64,000 nucleotides of DNA, from contig CBDFKF010000004.1 of NCBI GenBank assembly GCA_965248765.1, forward strand, positions 496,001-560,000, given 5' to 3'. Positions 36,176 through 45,394 of the stretch are shown one piece after another. The notes under the pieces are model-generated. The model was not told the DNA's origin, ran no database searches, and saw only the letters and a program-made list of their open reading frames with translations. Origin of the DNA: CBDFKF01 sp965248765. GTDB taxonomy: Bacteria; Pseudomonadota; Alphaproteobacteria; VGEJ01. Numbering within the stretch: the stretch's first letter is position 1; each line of letters starts with the position of its first letter. The translations under genes and the position numbers were made by a program.

Positions 36176-36613
36176 ATGATCGACGAGCTCTATCAAAAGG
36201 AACTGCTCCGGCACGCCGCCGCCGCACGGGCGCACGGTCACTTGGTGTCACCTGATGCGAGCGTGACGGTGGATAATCCACTCTGCGGAGATCGGGTAAC
36301 GATCGATGTCAATTTGTCGAAGGGCCGTGTTTCTGAGGTCGGACAGGTCGTTCGTGCCTGTCTTCTGTGCCAGGCGGCGGCGTCGATAATTGGCGGACAT
36401 GCGGCAGGGCAGTCGGCCGAGGAAGTCCGCCGGGTCATCGCGTCGATCACCGGAATGCTGATCGACGGCGCGGCACCGCCCCGAGCGCGATGGAGTGAAC
36501 TCGCTGCGTTTACGCCCGTAGCCCCGCACAAAAGCCGCCATAAATGCGTACTGCTGCCGTTCGAGGCGCTGCTCGAGGCCGTGGTCGAAGGCACGGGAGA
36601 AGAGCGGGGCTAG
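36176..36613 (+). CDS. IscU/SufU-like iron-sulfur scaffold protein
   Basis: This 145-residue protein of the NifU N-terminal/IscU fold has DNPLCGDR (Cys37), ACLLCQAAASIIGG (Cys62 and Cys65) and HKCVLLPFEAL (Cys124). Such scaffolds assemble [2Fe-2S] clusters and hand them to apoproteins. It closes the cox-like operon, so it is probably dedicated to the CoxS clusters. This is inference from position. The gene converges with the Sel1-repeat gene, overlapping by four bases. Confidence 0.85.
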   Translation: MIDELYQKELLRHAAAARAHGHLVSPDASVTVDNPLCGDRVTIDVNLSKGRVSEVGQVVRACLLCQAAASIIGGHAAGQSAEEVRRVIASITGMLIDGAAPPRARWSELAAFTPVAPHKSRHKCVLLPFEALLEAVVEGTGEERG

Positions 36614-37398
36614 CGATCGTCTGCGGCGGCCGGGGCCGTCGACTCCACGCCGTGTGCCGCGCGCCGCTCCGCTGGCGACATCCTACTCAGGATGAAGTCG
36701 AGGTTAGCCTGGGCTTGGGCCGCCAAGCGCTGGTCATCGCTCTCGACAACCTGTTGGAACCAACGGTAGGCTGCGAGATCATCCCTCAGTACCCCGTCAC
36801 CCCGGGCATAAAGTACGCCCAAATTGTACTGGGCGTCGGCGAAACCGTTGCTCGCCGCCGCGCGATATAGGATGAAGGCCCGCTCGGGATCAGGCGCTAC
36901 CCCACGACCCTGGACATAGAGGATGGCGAGGTTGTTTTGGGCCCCGGCGTGACCGGCACTAGCGGCGCGCTCGTACCAACGCGCGGCCTCCGCCGGATCG
37001 ACTGAAACGCCCTCGCCGCGATCATAGAGCGTTGCCAGGTTGTACTGTGCTTCCGTTACGCCTTGCTCGGCCGCCATCCTATACCAGTCGGCGGCCTCAG
37101 CCGTATCCGCCGGTCCGTTCTCGCCCTTGTGGTACATGATCGCCAAATTGAGCTGTGCTTGTGGATGTCCACGTTGTGCGGCGAGCCGGTACCACACCTC
37201 CGCCTCGGCGAGGTCCCTGTCAACACGGATTCCCTTGTGGTACATCAGGCCCAAGAAATATTGCGCCCGTGGGTTCCCGTCTTTGGCGGCCGCGCTGTAC
37301 CAGCGCATAGCGTCGCCGTACGTACCGGGCACCTCGACATCCGCGTACACCGGGACCGCGAGACACAGCCCGACGACAAGTGTGAGAAAGCGCCGCAT
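36610..37398 (-). CDS. Sel1-repeat secreted protein
   Basis: This 262-residue protein has a signal peptide (RRFLTLVVGLCLAVPVYA) and about six Sel1-like repeats of the form AEWYRLAAxxGxxxAQxxLAxMYxxG. The repeats fold as a helical solenoid for protein binding in the periplasm. The ATG at 37398 was chosen because it starts a clean signal peptide; the frame is open further upstream but without such a feature. The partner is unknown. Confidence 0.85.
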   Translation of the reverse strand: MRRFLTLVVGLCLAVPVYADVEVPGTYGDAMRWYSAAAKDGNPRAQYFLGLMYHKGIRVDRDLAEAEVWYRLAAQRGHPQAQLNLAIMYHKGENGPADTAEAADWYRMAAEQGVTEAQYNLATLYDRGEGVSVDPAEAARWYERAASAGHAGAQNNLAILYVQGRGVAPDPERAFILYRAAASNGFADAQYNLGVLYARGDGVLRDDLAAYRWFQQVVESDDQRLAAQAQANLDFILSRMSPAERRAAHGVESTAPAAADDR

Positions 37399-37438
37399 GG
37401 AACCAACCGCTGATGTGTCGGGACGAGAGCGAGGGCCG

Positions 37439-38173
37439 TTAGGCGACGACGTTGAAGCGCGAGTTCGCGTCGGCGCGGGTGGCGCCAAATGCTGGGCTGA
37501 AGGATGACACGCCGATGACGGCGCCGCCCACGAGAGGCGGACCAAACTGCCCCTGCTCGGGATCCTCGCCGCGAAGCTCCGCAGTGTGCTCCTTTTGGAG
37601 TTCGCCCTGTGCCTTGAGACGCTCCGCCTCCGCCCGAGACGCGATCTGGCGATCCTGGGCCGAAGGTTCCGCCGGCGCGAGCGCCGCTCGTTTGACGACC
37701 TTCATCTTCTCCGCGGTCGCCTCCGGATCATCGGGTACCGGACTGACGTCAATCGAAACACTGCCTGCCACCGCGTACGATTTACCGTCAGGACCACGCT
37801 CAAAGGTGTAGCTCGGTGCCCCTGCATACTGGCCGCCAACGCGGGCATACGCTTCCTCGTGGCGGCGAACCTCACGATCCTGTGCGGCCAACTGTTGCAC
37901 GATGCGCCGCTCTTCTTCGGTCAGGCCCTGGTTCTCGAGACTATCCTCAGCCCCCGTCTGCAGCGCTGCGACACCGCGGAAGTCGAGGAGCGCGGAAGGT
38001 CGCCCAGCCTCAACGCGGAACGGGCTATCCGGGGAGGCGCCCACATCGGCGTCAAAGCCCGTCGGACCACGCGTGGTGTCGCCGGCCACAGCCGACACTG
38101 CAACCACACCGCCCACGGCCGGACGCAGCGGGGGGATCGGGACGAACGGAGATCCACCGACAGCGCCGATCAT
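37439..38173 (-). CDS. SprA-like (CJM1_0395 family) protein with altered HExxH
   Basis: This protein of about 244 residues matches the putative metalloprotease family often called CJM1_0395/SprA-like: LTEEERRIVQQLAAQDREVRRHEEAYARVGGQYAGAPSY, GKSYAVAGSVSIDVSPVPDDPEAT and ALAPAEPSAQDRQIAS. The family motif is HExxH; here it reads HEEAY, so one zinc-binding His is replaced by Tyr. The N-terminus is low-complexity. The start at 38173 is the first ATG near the domain, and no clear ribosome site is seen. Confidence 0.8.
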   Translation of the reverse strand: MIGAVGGSPFVPIPPLRPAVGGVVAVSAVAGDTTRGPTGFDADVGASPDSPFRVEAGRPSALLDFRGVAALQTGAEDSLENQGLTEEERRIVQQLAAQDREVRRHEEAYARVGGQYAGAPSYTFERGPDGKSYAVAGSVSIDVSPVPDDPEATAEKMKVVKRAALAPAEPSAQDRQIASRAEAERLKAQGELQKEHTAELRGEDPEQGQFGPPLVGGAVIGVSSFSPAFGATRADANSRFNVVA

Positions 38174-38349
38174 GCACCGAACCGAAACGTGAACATCACG
38201 CCAGACTACCCCCCCGGTTCGTGCGATGCCACTGTTAACCAGTGGCAACGTACCACCGCACGAACACGAACAGCGCGAGTTGCCCCATGCTTCGGAGTCC
38301 CGCATTATCTAAACGAGGACCGGCAAAGGCGGGCCGGAGGGAGGACACA

Positions 38350-39678
38350 ATGGGCACGAGCCTTGAGGAGCGCGAGCGGAGGGCGATCGCAGGAATCCAA
38401 AAGATCCGCTTTTTCCCCCTGCCGGTCGTCGGCGGCGACGGGTCTTATCTGATTCTGGAAGACGGGCGGCGCGTGCTGGACCTGTCGGGAACCTGGGGTG
38501 CCGCGACGCTCGGTTATAGCCACCCGGCCATCAGCGAGGCAGTCAGCCGGGCGGTGGACGGGATGGCGGGCGCAAGCACGATAAGCTCCACAAGCGAACC
38601 TTCGGTCTGCCTCGCGGAGGAACTTCTGGGCCTTGTCCCGGGCAACAACGACCATCGAGTCTGGTTCGGCCACTGCGGCTCAGAAGCCAACGATGCCATG
38701 ATCCGCGCCGTCACGGGCGCCACGGGACGCGGCCGCTTCGTCTCATTCATCGGGGGGACCCATGGCGGCTTCACCGGTGGTATGTCCGTCTCGGGCTATG
38801 ACGCGCTCCTGCTCAACACGGCATCGACGGCCCGCACCGGACAAATTTACGTCCCTTATCCAGACCCGTACCGGCCGCCGTTTCCCGGGGATGTCGGCCA
38901 GCAGGTGCTTGACTACTTCGAGTATTTGCTGCGGACGATGGCTCCGCCCGAACAGATCGCCGGCGTGATCATCGAGGGCGTGATGTGCGATGGCGGGGAC
39001 GTTGTCCCACCACCGGGGTTCCTGGCGGGGCTGGCGGAGCTTTGCAAACGCCACGGCATACTGTTGATCTTCGATGAGGTAAAAGTCGGCCTGGGACGCA
39101 CAGGCACATTCCATTCCTTCGACGCCGAGGGCGTGGTCCCGGATCTGACCAGCTACGGGAAGGCTCTCGGCGGCGGCCTGCCGCTGGGGGCATTGGTTGG
39201 ACCAGCCGAGATAATGGATGACCCCCGCGGATTAACGGTCACGACCACGCAAGGCAACCCGGTCGCGGCCTCGGCCGGGCGCGCTGTGCTGCGTACCATC
39301 ACCGAAGAGCGGCTGTGGGAGAACGCCAAGGACCGCGGCGACCAACTGATCGAAGGTCTGCGCCAGCTCGCTAACAAGCACCCGTTGATCGGTGACGTGC
39401 GTGGACGGGGGCTGATCGTAGGCATCGATCTGGTCACCGATCGGGCGACCAAGGAGCCGGCGGCGCGCGAGTGCGCCAAGGCAGTGTTCCGCGCCCAGGA
39501 ACTTGGCGCAGTGATGTTCTACGTCGGCGGCGGCTCCAACGTGATCGAGCTGACGCCGCCCATCACGCTGAGCGCCGAAGAGGCCGAGGAGGGACTGCAA
39601 ATCCTGGATCAAGCGCTTGACGACGTTGAGCAGGGTCGCGTGACCGACGAGACCGTGGCCGCCTACGCCGGCTGGTAG
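38350..39678 (+). CDS. Class III pyridoxal-phosphate aminotransferase
   Basis: This 442-residue class III (omega) aminotransferase has GSEANDAMIRAVTGATGRGRF, the IFDEVKVGLGRTG motif with the cofactor Asp, and TSYGKALGGGLPLGAL with the catalytic Lys. Substrates range from ornithine and GABA to diamines; none can be assigned. GGAGG lies just before the ATG. A DUF938 methyltransferase gene follows after nine bases. Confidence 0.88.
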   Translation: MGTSLEERERRAIAGIQKIRFFPLPVVGGDGSYLILEDGRRVLDLSGTWGAATLGYSHPAISEAVSRAVDGMAGASTISSTSEPSVCLAEELLGLVPGNNDHRVWFGHCGSEANDAMIRAVTGATGRGRFVSFIGGTHGGFTGGMSVSGYDALLLNTASTARTGQIYVPYPDPYRPPFPGDVGQQVLDYFEYLLRTMAPPEQIAGVIIEGVMCDGGDVVPPPGFLAGLAELCKRHGILLIFDEVKVGLGRTGTFHSFDAEGVVPDLTSYGKALGGGLPLGALVGPAEIMDDPRGLTVTTTQGNPVAASAGRAVLRTITEERLWENAKDRGDQLIEGLRQLANKHPLIGDVRGRGLIVGIDLVTDRATKEPAARECAKAVFRAQELGAVMFYVGGGSNVIELTPPITLSAEEAEEGLQILDQALDDVEQGRVTDETVAAYAGW

Positions 39679-39687
39679 GGGCACGGC

Positions 39688-40296
39688 TTGGCGCACGGCG
39701 AGCGTCACCACGCGCCGGCAACGCGCCGCAATCGAGAGCCCATTCTCGCCGTTCTTGAGCGCATCCTGCCCTGCTCGGGCGTCGTTCTCGAGATCGGGAG
39801 CGGCTCGGGCGAGCATGCATGTTGGTTTGCGCCGCGGATCCCGCGCCTCGAGTGGCAGCCGAGCGATGCCGACCCAGACAAGCTCGCCAGTATCGCCATC
39901 TGGGCCACCGAGGCGGAGGGCGGCACGATCCGACCACCTCTCCTCCTAGATGCGACCGGGGACGACTGGCCGATCGAGGGCCCTATTGCGGCGATCATAT
40001 GTATCAACATGGTGCACGTCGCGCCGTGGCGGGCCTGCGAGGGGCTCCTGCGCGGAGCAGGCCGCCTGCTGCCACGCGGCGGATTGTTCTATCTCTACGG
40101 ACCGTTCCGGCGCGGTGAGACTCCAACGGCACCGAGCAACGAAGCCTTTGACAAGTCGCTGCGCGCCGCCAAGCCGAGCTGGGGGCTTCGCCACCTCGAC
40201 GATGTCGTCGCGATCGCCGTAGAGAACGGATTCGAGCTCAACGAGGTCGTCGAGATGCCGGCCAGCAACCTCTCAGCGATTTTGGTCCGCCGCTAG
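39688..40296 (+). CDS. DUF938 SAM-dependent methyltransferase-like protein
   Basis: This 202-residue DUF938 protein has a class I methyltransferase fold. Motif I is VVLEIGSGSGEHACWFA, followed by WQPSDADPDKLASI and the ICINMVHVAPW stretch. The start is a TTG, set by AGGGG seven bases upstream. The substrate is unknown. It is probably transcribed with the upstream aminotransferase and converges with the hydrolase gene. Confidence 0.85.
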   Translation: MAHGERHHAPATRRNREPILAVLERILPCSGVVLEIGSGSGEHACWFAPRIPRLEWQPSDADPDKLASIAIWATEAEGGTIRPPLLLDATGDDWPIEGPIAAIICINMVHVAPWRACEGLLRGAGRLLPRGGLFYLYGPFRRGETPTAPSNEAFDKSLRAAKPSWGLRHLDDVVAIAVENGFELNEVVEMPASNLSAILVRR

Positions 40297-41144
40297 CCGA
40301 GATCGCGGATGTAGGAATCGACTACGGCATTGAAGCGGTCGGTCTCCTCGAGAAAAGGGCAGTGGTTGCTGTGCTCGAAGACTTCGAGACGCGCGTTCTG
40401 ACACGCCTTCTCCATCCACCGCGCTGAGTCGAGCGTTTGCATCGCCTCATCGGCGCCGAAACACAACAGCGTGGGAATGGGAAAGCCCTCTATGACCGGC
40501 GCAAAATTGCGTACTGACTGGTCGAAGAGGATCGCGCCGGCAATAGCCTCCGGCGCGCGGATCATCTCGTCGTACATCCACTGAAAGTCAGCATCGGAGA
40601 TCGGATCCTTAAACATCATCGGGATAATCGACCTAGCGAGCTCGTTACGATCGGTTTGCGTCTGAACCAGCCAGTCCCTCAACATCTCAAACGTAATGAA
40701 GCCGCGGGGATAGGTCTCCCACTTGTAATCGGTGGGAGACTGATCGATGTCGACCATCGCCTTGATGTCGCCCTGACCGAACTGGCGATAGTGGTCCCAG
40801 ATCACGAACGACCCCATCGACCAGCCGACCAGGATCGGCTCGACAATCCCGACGGTCGAGAGGAAAGCTCGAAGATCCTGCGCGTAGGACTCGACGGTCT
40901 GACCGTGAAGGGTCATGGACGAACGGCCGTGGCCGCGGAAGTCTACCGCGATCGCGCGGTATCGCTCGCCAAACCAGTGGACTTGGCGGTGAAAGAAACG
41001 ACAGCTACCCCAAACGCCGTGTAGGAAAACGATAGGTTGGCCGCTTCCCCGTTCTTCGTAGTAGAGGCGCACGCCGTTGCCGATATCCACGCTCTGTCGC
41101 TTGATTTCACTGGCTTGGGCGTTGGAGGTCATGTTCTCTGCCAC
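40293..41144 (-). CDS. Alpha/beta-hydrolase
   Basis: This 283-residue cytosolic alpha/beta-hydrolase has the oxyanion block FLHGVWGS, the nucleophile elbow GWSMGS, an acid residue near FGADEAMQ and the catalytic His in HSNHCPFLEE. It resembles haloperoxidase/esterase-like members; the substrate is not predictable. It diverges from the short-chain dehydrogenase gene at 41171. Confidence 0.85.
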   Translation of the reverse strand: MAENMTSNAQASEIKRQSVDIGNGVRLYYEERGSGQPIVFLHGVWGSCRFFHRQVHWFGERYRAIAVDFRGHGRSSMTLHGQTVESYAQDLRAFLSTVGIVEPILVGWSMGSFVIWDHYRQFGQGDIKAMVDIDQSPTDYKWETYPRGFITFEMLRDWLVQTQTDRNELARSIIPMMFKDPISDADFQWMYDEMIRAPEAIAGAILFDQSVRNFAPVIEGFPIPTLLCFGADEAMQTLDSARWMEKACQNARLEVFEHSNHCPFLEETDRFNAVVDSYIRDLG

Positions 41145-41170
41145 TAATCGTATGAGGGGAAGCGCATGAG

Positions 41171-41976
41171 ATGAGTAGAATGCTAGAAGGCCGTACAGCC
41201 ATCGTCACCGGCGGTGGTCAGGGAATCGGCGCCGCAGTCTGCGCCACATTTGCCGATGCGGGCGCGGCCGTCGCGATCATCGATATCAACGGTGCGGCGG
41301 CATCAATCATCGCCAACGGCGGAACGGCGCGCCCCTTCGCGATCGACGTTGCCGATGCCGCGTCGGCCGATTCGGTCTGCGCCAACGTCTCCGACACACT
41401 GAGCGGCCTCGATATCCTCGTCGACAACGCCGGCATCGACATCCCGTTCGCGGTGGAAAATATGCCACAGGAGAGTTGGCAGCGCGTCATCGACGTTAAC
41501 CTCACACCGGTCCGCTCAACATGACCCGTGCCGCCGTGCCCTTCCTTAAGGCGCGCGCCGGTGCGGCTATTGTCAACGTCTCGTCACTCGCCGGCAAACG
41601 GCTCGCGTATAACGGCGGCGCCAACTACACGGCGGCCAAATCGGGATTGATGGGACTCACGCGACAGTCTGCGCTAGAGCTCGCGGCCTACGGGATTCGG
41701 GTCAATGCGGTCTGTCCGGGACCGGTCCTGACGCCAATGATGAGGGACGTCATGACCCAAGCGGAGATCGACGAGGTTCTGCGGCTGCTGCCGCTCGGGC
41801 GATGGGTGCGTCCCGAGGAGGTAGCGGATGTTGTGCTCTTCCTCGCGGGGCCGAGTTCAGCGATGTGCACTGGTACTGACATCAATGTAGATGGCGGTTT
41901 TTCAGTGACTTACGGGATTCCATTCACAGAGTACTTCAAGCGGCGCGGCGTCACCTACCCGCCGCCCGGCGACTAA
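41171..41976 (+). pseudogene. Short-chain dehydrogenase/reductase split by a 2-base frameshift
   Basis: The 5' part encodes the NAD-binding TGGGQGIG motif and LVDNAGID. It breaks after IDVNLT near 41507. The other frame continues TGPLNMTRAAVPFLK, VNVSSLAGK, the catalytic YTAAK and the C-terminal NVDGG block to 41976. The sequence CTCACACCGG at 41501-41510 has an extra AC compared with the expected CTCACCGG, so a dinucleotide insertion explains the break. A 3' product from ATG 41521 would lack the cofactor site. Either the gene is inactive or this is a sequence error. Confidence 0.85.
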
Positions 41977-42302
41977 ATGGTGCGTCGGAGATGACTCGCG
42001 GGGGCGTTGACTGACGCTCGGGCCAAGGCGACTCGTGGCCATGACGCCCTTCGAGTATGCCGTCGACCTTGCCATATTCGTCCGACGCCGTGAAGTGAGC
42101 TCTTCGGAACTGCACGGGCGCGTGATGCGGTGCTGGCGCGTTAGGACGTTTCTCCGCCTCCGGCTAGCCGCGTAGCGGCCAACGCCACGCGTCCCGGCGA
42201 TCCCGACAGCGCGAGGAGCACATGCCATCGTTAATGCCGTTGCAAACGGTAGCGACCCCAACGGACCGTAAATTATCGCGTCATAATAATAGGTTATGCC
42301 AA

Positions 42303-42360
42303 GGTGAGGGGATTCAGCCCCCATTGATTTCATTGGGCTTTTCTGAGCCCTCCCCTCACC
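42303..42360. repeat. Imperfect hairpin with GGTGAGGGG arms
   Basis: GGTGAGGGG at 42303-42311 is the exact inverse of CCCCTCACC at 42352-42360, with a 40-base spacer that contains further complementary patches. The same nonamer forms the arms of the hairpin at 60275-60307. Confidence 0.6.
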
Positions 42361-42400
42361 CTATGCGCTGTCGGTGGTGGACGCGATGTCGGTCGAGGAC

Positions 42401-42435
42401 GTGCGACGTGCGGCGTGCGGCGTGCGGCGTGCGGC
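42401..42435 (+). repeat. Tandem heptamer repeat GTGCGRC x5
   Basis: Five consecutive copies of GTGCGAC/GTGCGGC are present. The repeat is non-coding and probably arose by slippage. Confidence 0.7.
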
Positions 42436-42492
42436 TCGCAGGCGTAATCCTCGCAGGCGCAGCGAACAACAAAGTTGCGCAGGAAAGGGAAG

Positions 42493-42510
42493 CGCAGGCG
42501 AACGCCTGCG
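42493..42510. repeat. Perfect 18-base palindrome
   Basis: CGCAGGCG-AA-CGCCTGCG is a strong hairpin downstream of the autotransporter remnant's stop. No T-run follows on the minus strand, so a terminator role is only possible. Confidence 0.5.
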
Positions 42511-42612
42511 CGGGAGGCCGGCACAGGACGAGGCCAGCATTCGGCTGAAGAGCGAGGACGCGGCGAGTCGGAAGGCGCCGCGCCGCCGCGCGACCGCAAC
42601 CGGTCTCGAGCC

Positions 42613-45136
42613 CTACCAGCTTGCCTGCATGCGCAGCATGACGCCGTGGTCCGCGGCGTCGTCGTTGGCCGGCTCGCGCCGCGCGCCCTCGAGGCTCAGG
42701 TCGAACGCAGGCGCGATCTCGAAGCGACTACCGATCCGGTAGCGTCGTGACCCTTCGCCCGCCAGCGCGAACCCGCCATAGGGTGTCAGCAGCCCCTGGC
42801 CGCCGAACGTGCCGAAGCCATAGCCGAGTTCGCTGTCCAGCCGCACCTCCGGGACGTTGTCGTTGGCCGCCCTGTCGTCTGCCGCCAGCGCGGCGACGGC
42901 CCGGTCCCACAAGGCGGTCCATCCCGCTCGCCGTGTCGCCCCAGGCCGGCGCCAGGCTGAACGACAGGCCGCGCCCGCCGGCTTCCGGGTCGAGGCGCAG
43001 CGAGCCGCCGAGGCCCCATTCCCGGTAATCGTCCTTTCCCGTCAGGACCCGGCCGTTGCCCTCGACCGTCAGGCCCGTGGCCGGGTCCCGATAGCGCAAG
43101 CTGCCGCCGATCTCGACGCCGCCGCCGGTCAGCCCATCGCCCCCGTCATGGCGCAGACCCAGCTCCAGGGACGGCGTCAGGGACCCGCCCGAGGCCAGCG
43201 CCCATTTGTGGCTGCCCTCCAGCACCAGCCGCAACCGCCAAGCATTCACCGTCTGCTGCGCAATCAGGCCGCCGTCGCCTTCGACCTCGACCTGCGCCCA
43301 TGAGGCCTCGCTCCGAACCGACAACGCCATCGTGCCGCCCGCGATCGGCGAGTCCTCGGCGATCAGCGGCCCGCGCGCGCCCACCGCCGCCGTCGTGAGC
43401 ATCGTGTCGCTACGCCTTACTGGGTAGTCGGGATCGCCATCGCGCGCCTGCGCGTCCTCGATCTCGATATCGCCCCGGCCGTAACCCACCGTGGCCCAGA
43501 GCGCGAGGCCCTGCGGCGACAACCAGCCGAGATAGGAATGAACGCTGGTCATGCGGCTCTCTTGGCGGTCGTCCGCCGGCGCCGGCCCGGTGCCGTCGCT
43601 ATAGTCCAAGTTGCCGATCGAGCGCGACAGCGCGAGCCCGGCCAGGAGATTCTCGCGCGGATACCCGTCGATGCCGAGCTGGCCGGTCAGCACCGTGCCG
43701 TCCCAAGCGAAGGCGGACTTTGTGCTCTCCAGCGCCTGACGCTCGCCCCGGCCCCACACCACCGGCCCGCCGCCCGCCATGTCGTCGTTCGCCGCCCCGA
43801 GCGGCAGCTGGAAGGACGAGCCCGTCAGCACATCGTCGAGGGTGAGCGTGCCGTCCTCGAGGGCTTGGGCCTTGGCGTGCAGCGCATCATGGATCGTCGA
43901 TCCCCCGGCCAGCGTCCAGGCGGCCGCTCGTTTGCCGCGCGGATCGTCCATGCGCGCGCCGATCGCCCGGTTGGTGACATCGGCGATGGTCAGCGCGTGT
44001 TTGGAGAGGATCTCGTCGTTGAGGCGCCGGAAGCGCGCCCGGACCGCGGCGCCTAAGGGCATGTCGTTTTCGAGGATTTGCAATACGGTCGGCGGTGAAT
44101 ACAAACCGGGTTCGTTCGGCACGACACCAGCATTTACGTTGAACGTGTACACTTTGAGTTGCTTCTCGTCTGATTCAAGCACGTCGTTGTCCACCGCCCT
44201 GATCGTCACGGTCCCGGTGCTTTGGGTCTCGCCCACCGGGACCTCCAGACGGACCTTTTCGCTCAGTTCGAAGTCGGTTGCATTCGCCTGGTTCGGCGGC
44301 CGGAGCTTGTGCTCGGCCGGGAAAAGGTAGGGCCGGACGTCAAGCTGCATATCGCCGCGCCACGTCGGATGGCTCAGTATCACCGTGACCTGGGCGATCC
44401 CTCCCTTCTCCAAAATCTTGCTTGGAGTCAGCACTACGGTCGGCGTCGGCGCGAGGTCGTCGTCCTTAATCAGGGCTTCCCACCACTGTGTCGGTCCGCC
44501 GCCCTGCATGAGCGCGTTGCCGCTCACGGTACCCGTTATCCGTATCCGCGCCGTTACTTGATCCGCATCGTTGTCGTTCGCCGAGATCTGTACGGTTCCG
44601 GTGCTCGCGGTTGACCCTGGGGCAAACGTCAGAACCTTGTTGGCGCTTAACTCGAACATGTCGTCGCTTGCGAACTCGTCTGGAAAATTGTAGTTGGCGG
44701 GCGCTACCGAAATCGTCACCGTCACCGTTCCCTGCGCCACCCCATTCAAGGTCCCGGTCACCGTCATGGACCCGCCGTCCTCCGGTATAGTGATTGTGGT
44801 GCCATCCGAACTCATCAGATTCAGGCGCACTTCCGGCAGGCTTTGTGCCGATGCAACGCGTGCGGGCGCCCCCAAAGCCATGAGCAGCGTCGCCACGGCG
44901 AGTAACAACGCGACGGCGGATGAAAGCGCCGTTCGGGCGGTCGGCAGACAACACCGCAGGCACCGGCCGTGCCTGCGGCCCTGTTGCCCCGGTGGGGCAA
45001 CAGGTACCCCCACGCGGCTTCGCTCCGCGTATCGCAAGGCGCTACACGAATCCGCGTGTGCCCCCCTATTGACGACCGGGACAACCTCCAGTGTGCCAGT
45101 CGGAGGGGTCAATATTGCACGCCGATCGAGGGTCAA
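42613..45136 (-). pseudogene. Autotransporter-barrel protein with Calx-beta-like repeats, frameshifted
   Basis: A signal peptide (AVALLLAVATLLMALGAPARVASAQS) is followed by two or three Calx-beta-like repeats (ASTGTVQISANDNDADQ and QSTGTVTIRAVDNDVLES). An outer-membrane autotransporter barrel follows. The barrel is broken near 42910: GMDRL continues in another frame as WDRAVAALAADDRA and runs to the proper end (GVMLRMQASW) at 42613. One extra base there explains the shift. The frame is open to 45136 but two perfect hairpins at 44954-45003 suggest the real start is just before the signal peptide, perhaps a non-ATG codon. Confidence 0.75.
44954..45003. repeat. Two tandem perfect 10-bp hairpins
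   Basis: CCGCAGGCAC/GTGCCTGCGG (44954-44978) is followed by CTGTTGCCCC/GGGGCAACAG (44981-45003). Both stems are perfect, with loops of five and three bases. They sit just upstream of the signal-peptide codons of the autotransporter gene and could control its mRNA. Confidence 0.65.
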
Positions 45137-45394
45137 TCTTCAAAGCCGGTTGACACTGGGGCGGCACTCGAGGTCCGGCGCGAACGCGATCTTCGTATCC
45201 CTCCGCCACGTACGTGGTTCGGTTTCGCTTCACCACGACATTCTAGCGGTCAGAAGTGGGTGAAGTGGAGCACTGTGTTTTCGATGCACGCCTGGACCAT
45301 TGGAACCAACGACCTTAAGTTCAATAGCACGGGCACAAGAGGCCGCCGAGAGGCTGAAGCGGCGCTCGCCCTATACATCGCCGAAAGGCACCGA

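Larger units (their letters stand above)
41977..42612. other. Non-coding region with several short repeats
   Basis: No gene is supported in this 636-base stretch. It holds an inverted repeat (42303-42360), five heptamer repeats (42401-42435) and an 18-base palindrome (42493-42510). An 11-base match to the 3' end of tRNA-Glu lies at 42254-42264. It separates core metabolic genes from accessory DNA. Confidence 0.6.

Noticed and set aside
37586..38452. 288-codon + strand frame opposite the SprA-like gene
   Set aside because: Composition is that of a shadow (Arg-rich, no motif) and the minus-strand protein has clear family similarity.
42401..42435. CRISPR-like repeat
   Set aside because: The heptamers are directly adjacent with no spacers and no cas genes are nearby.
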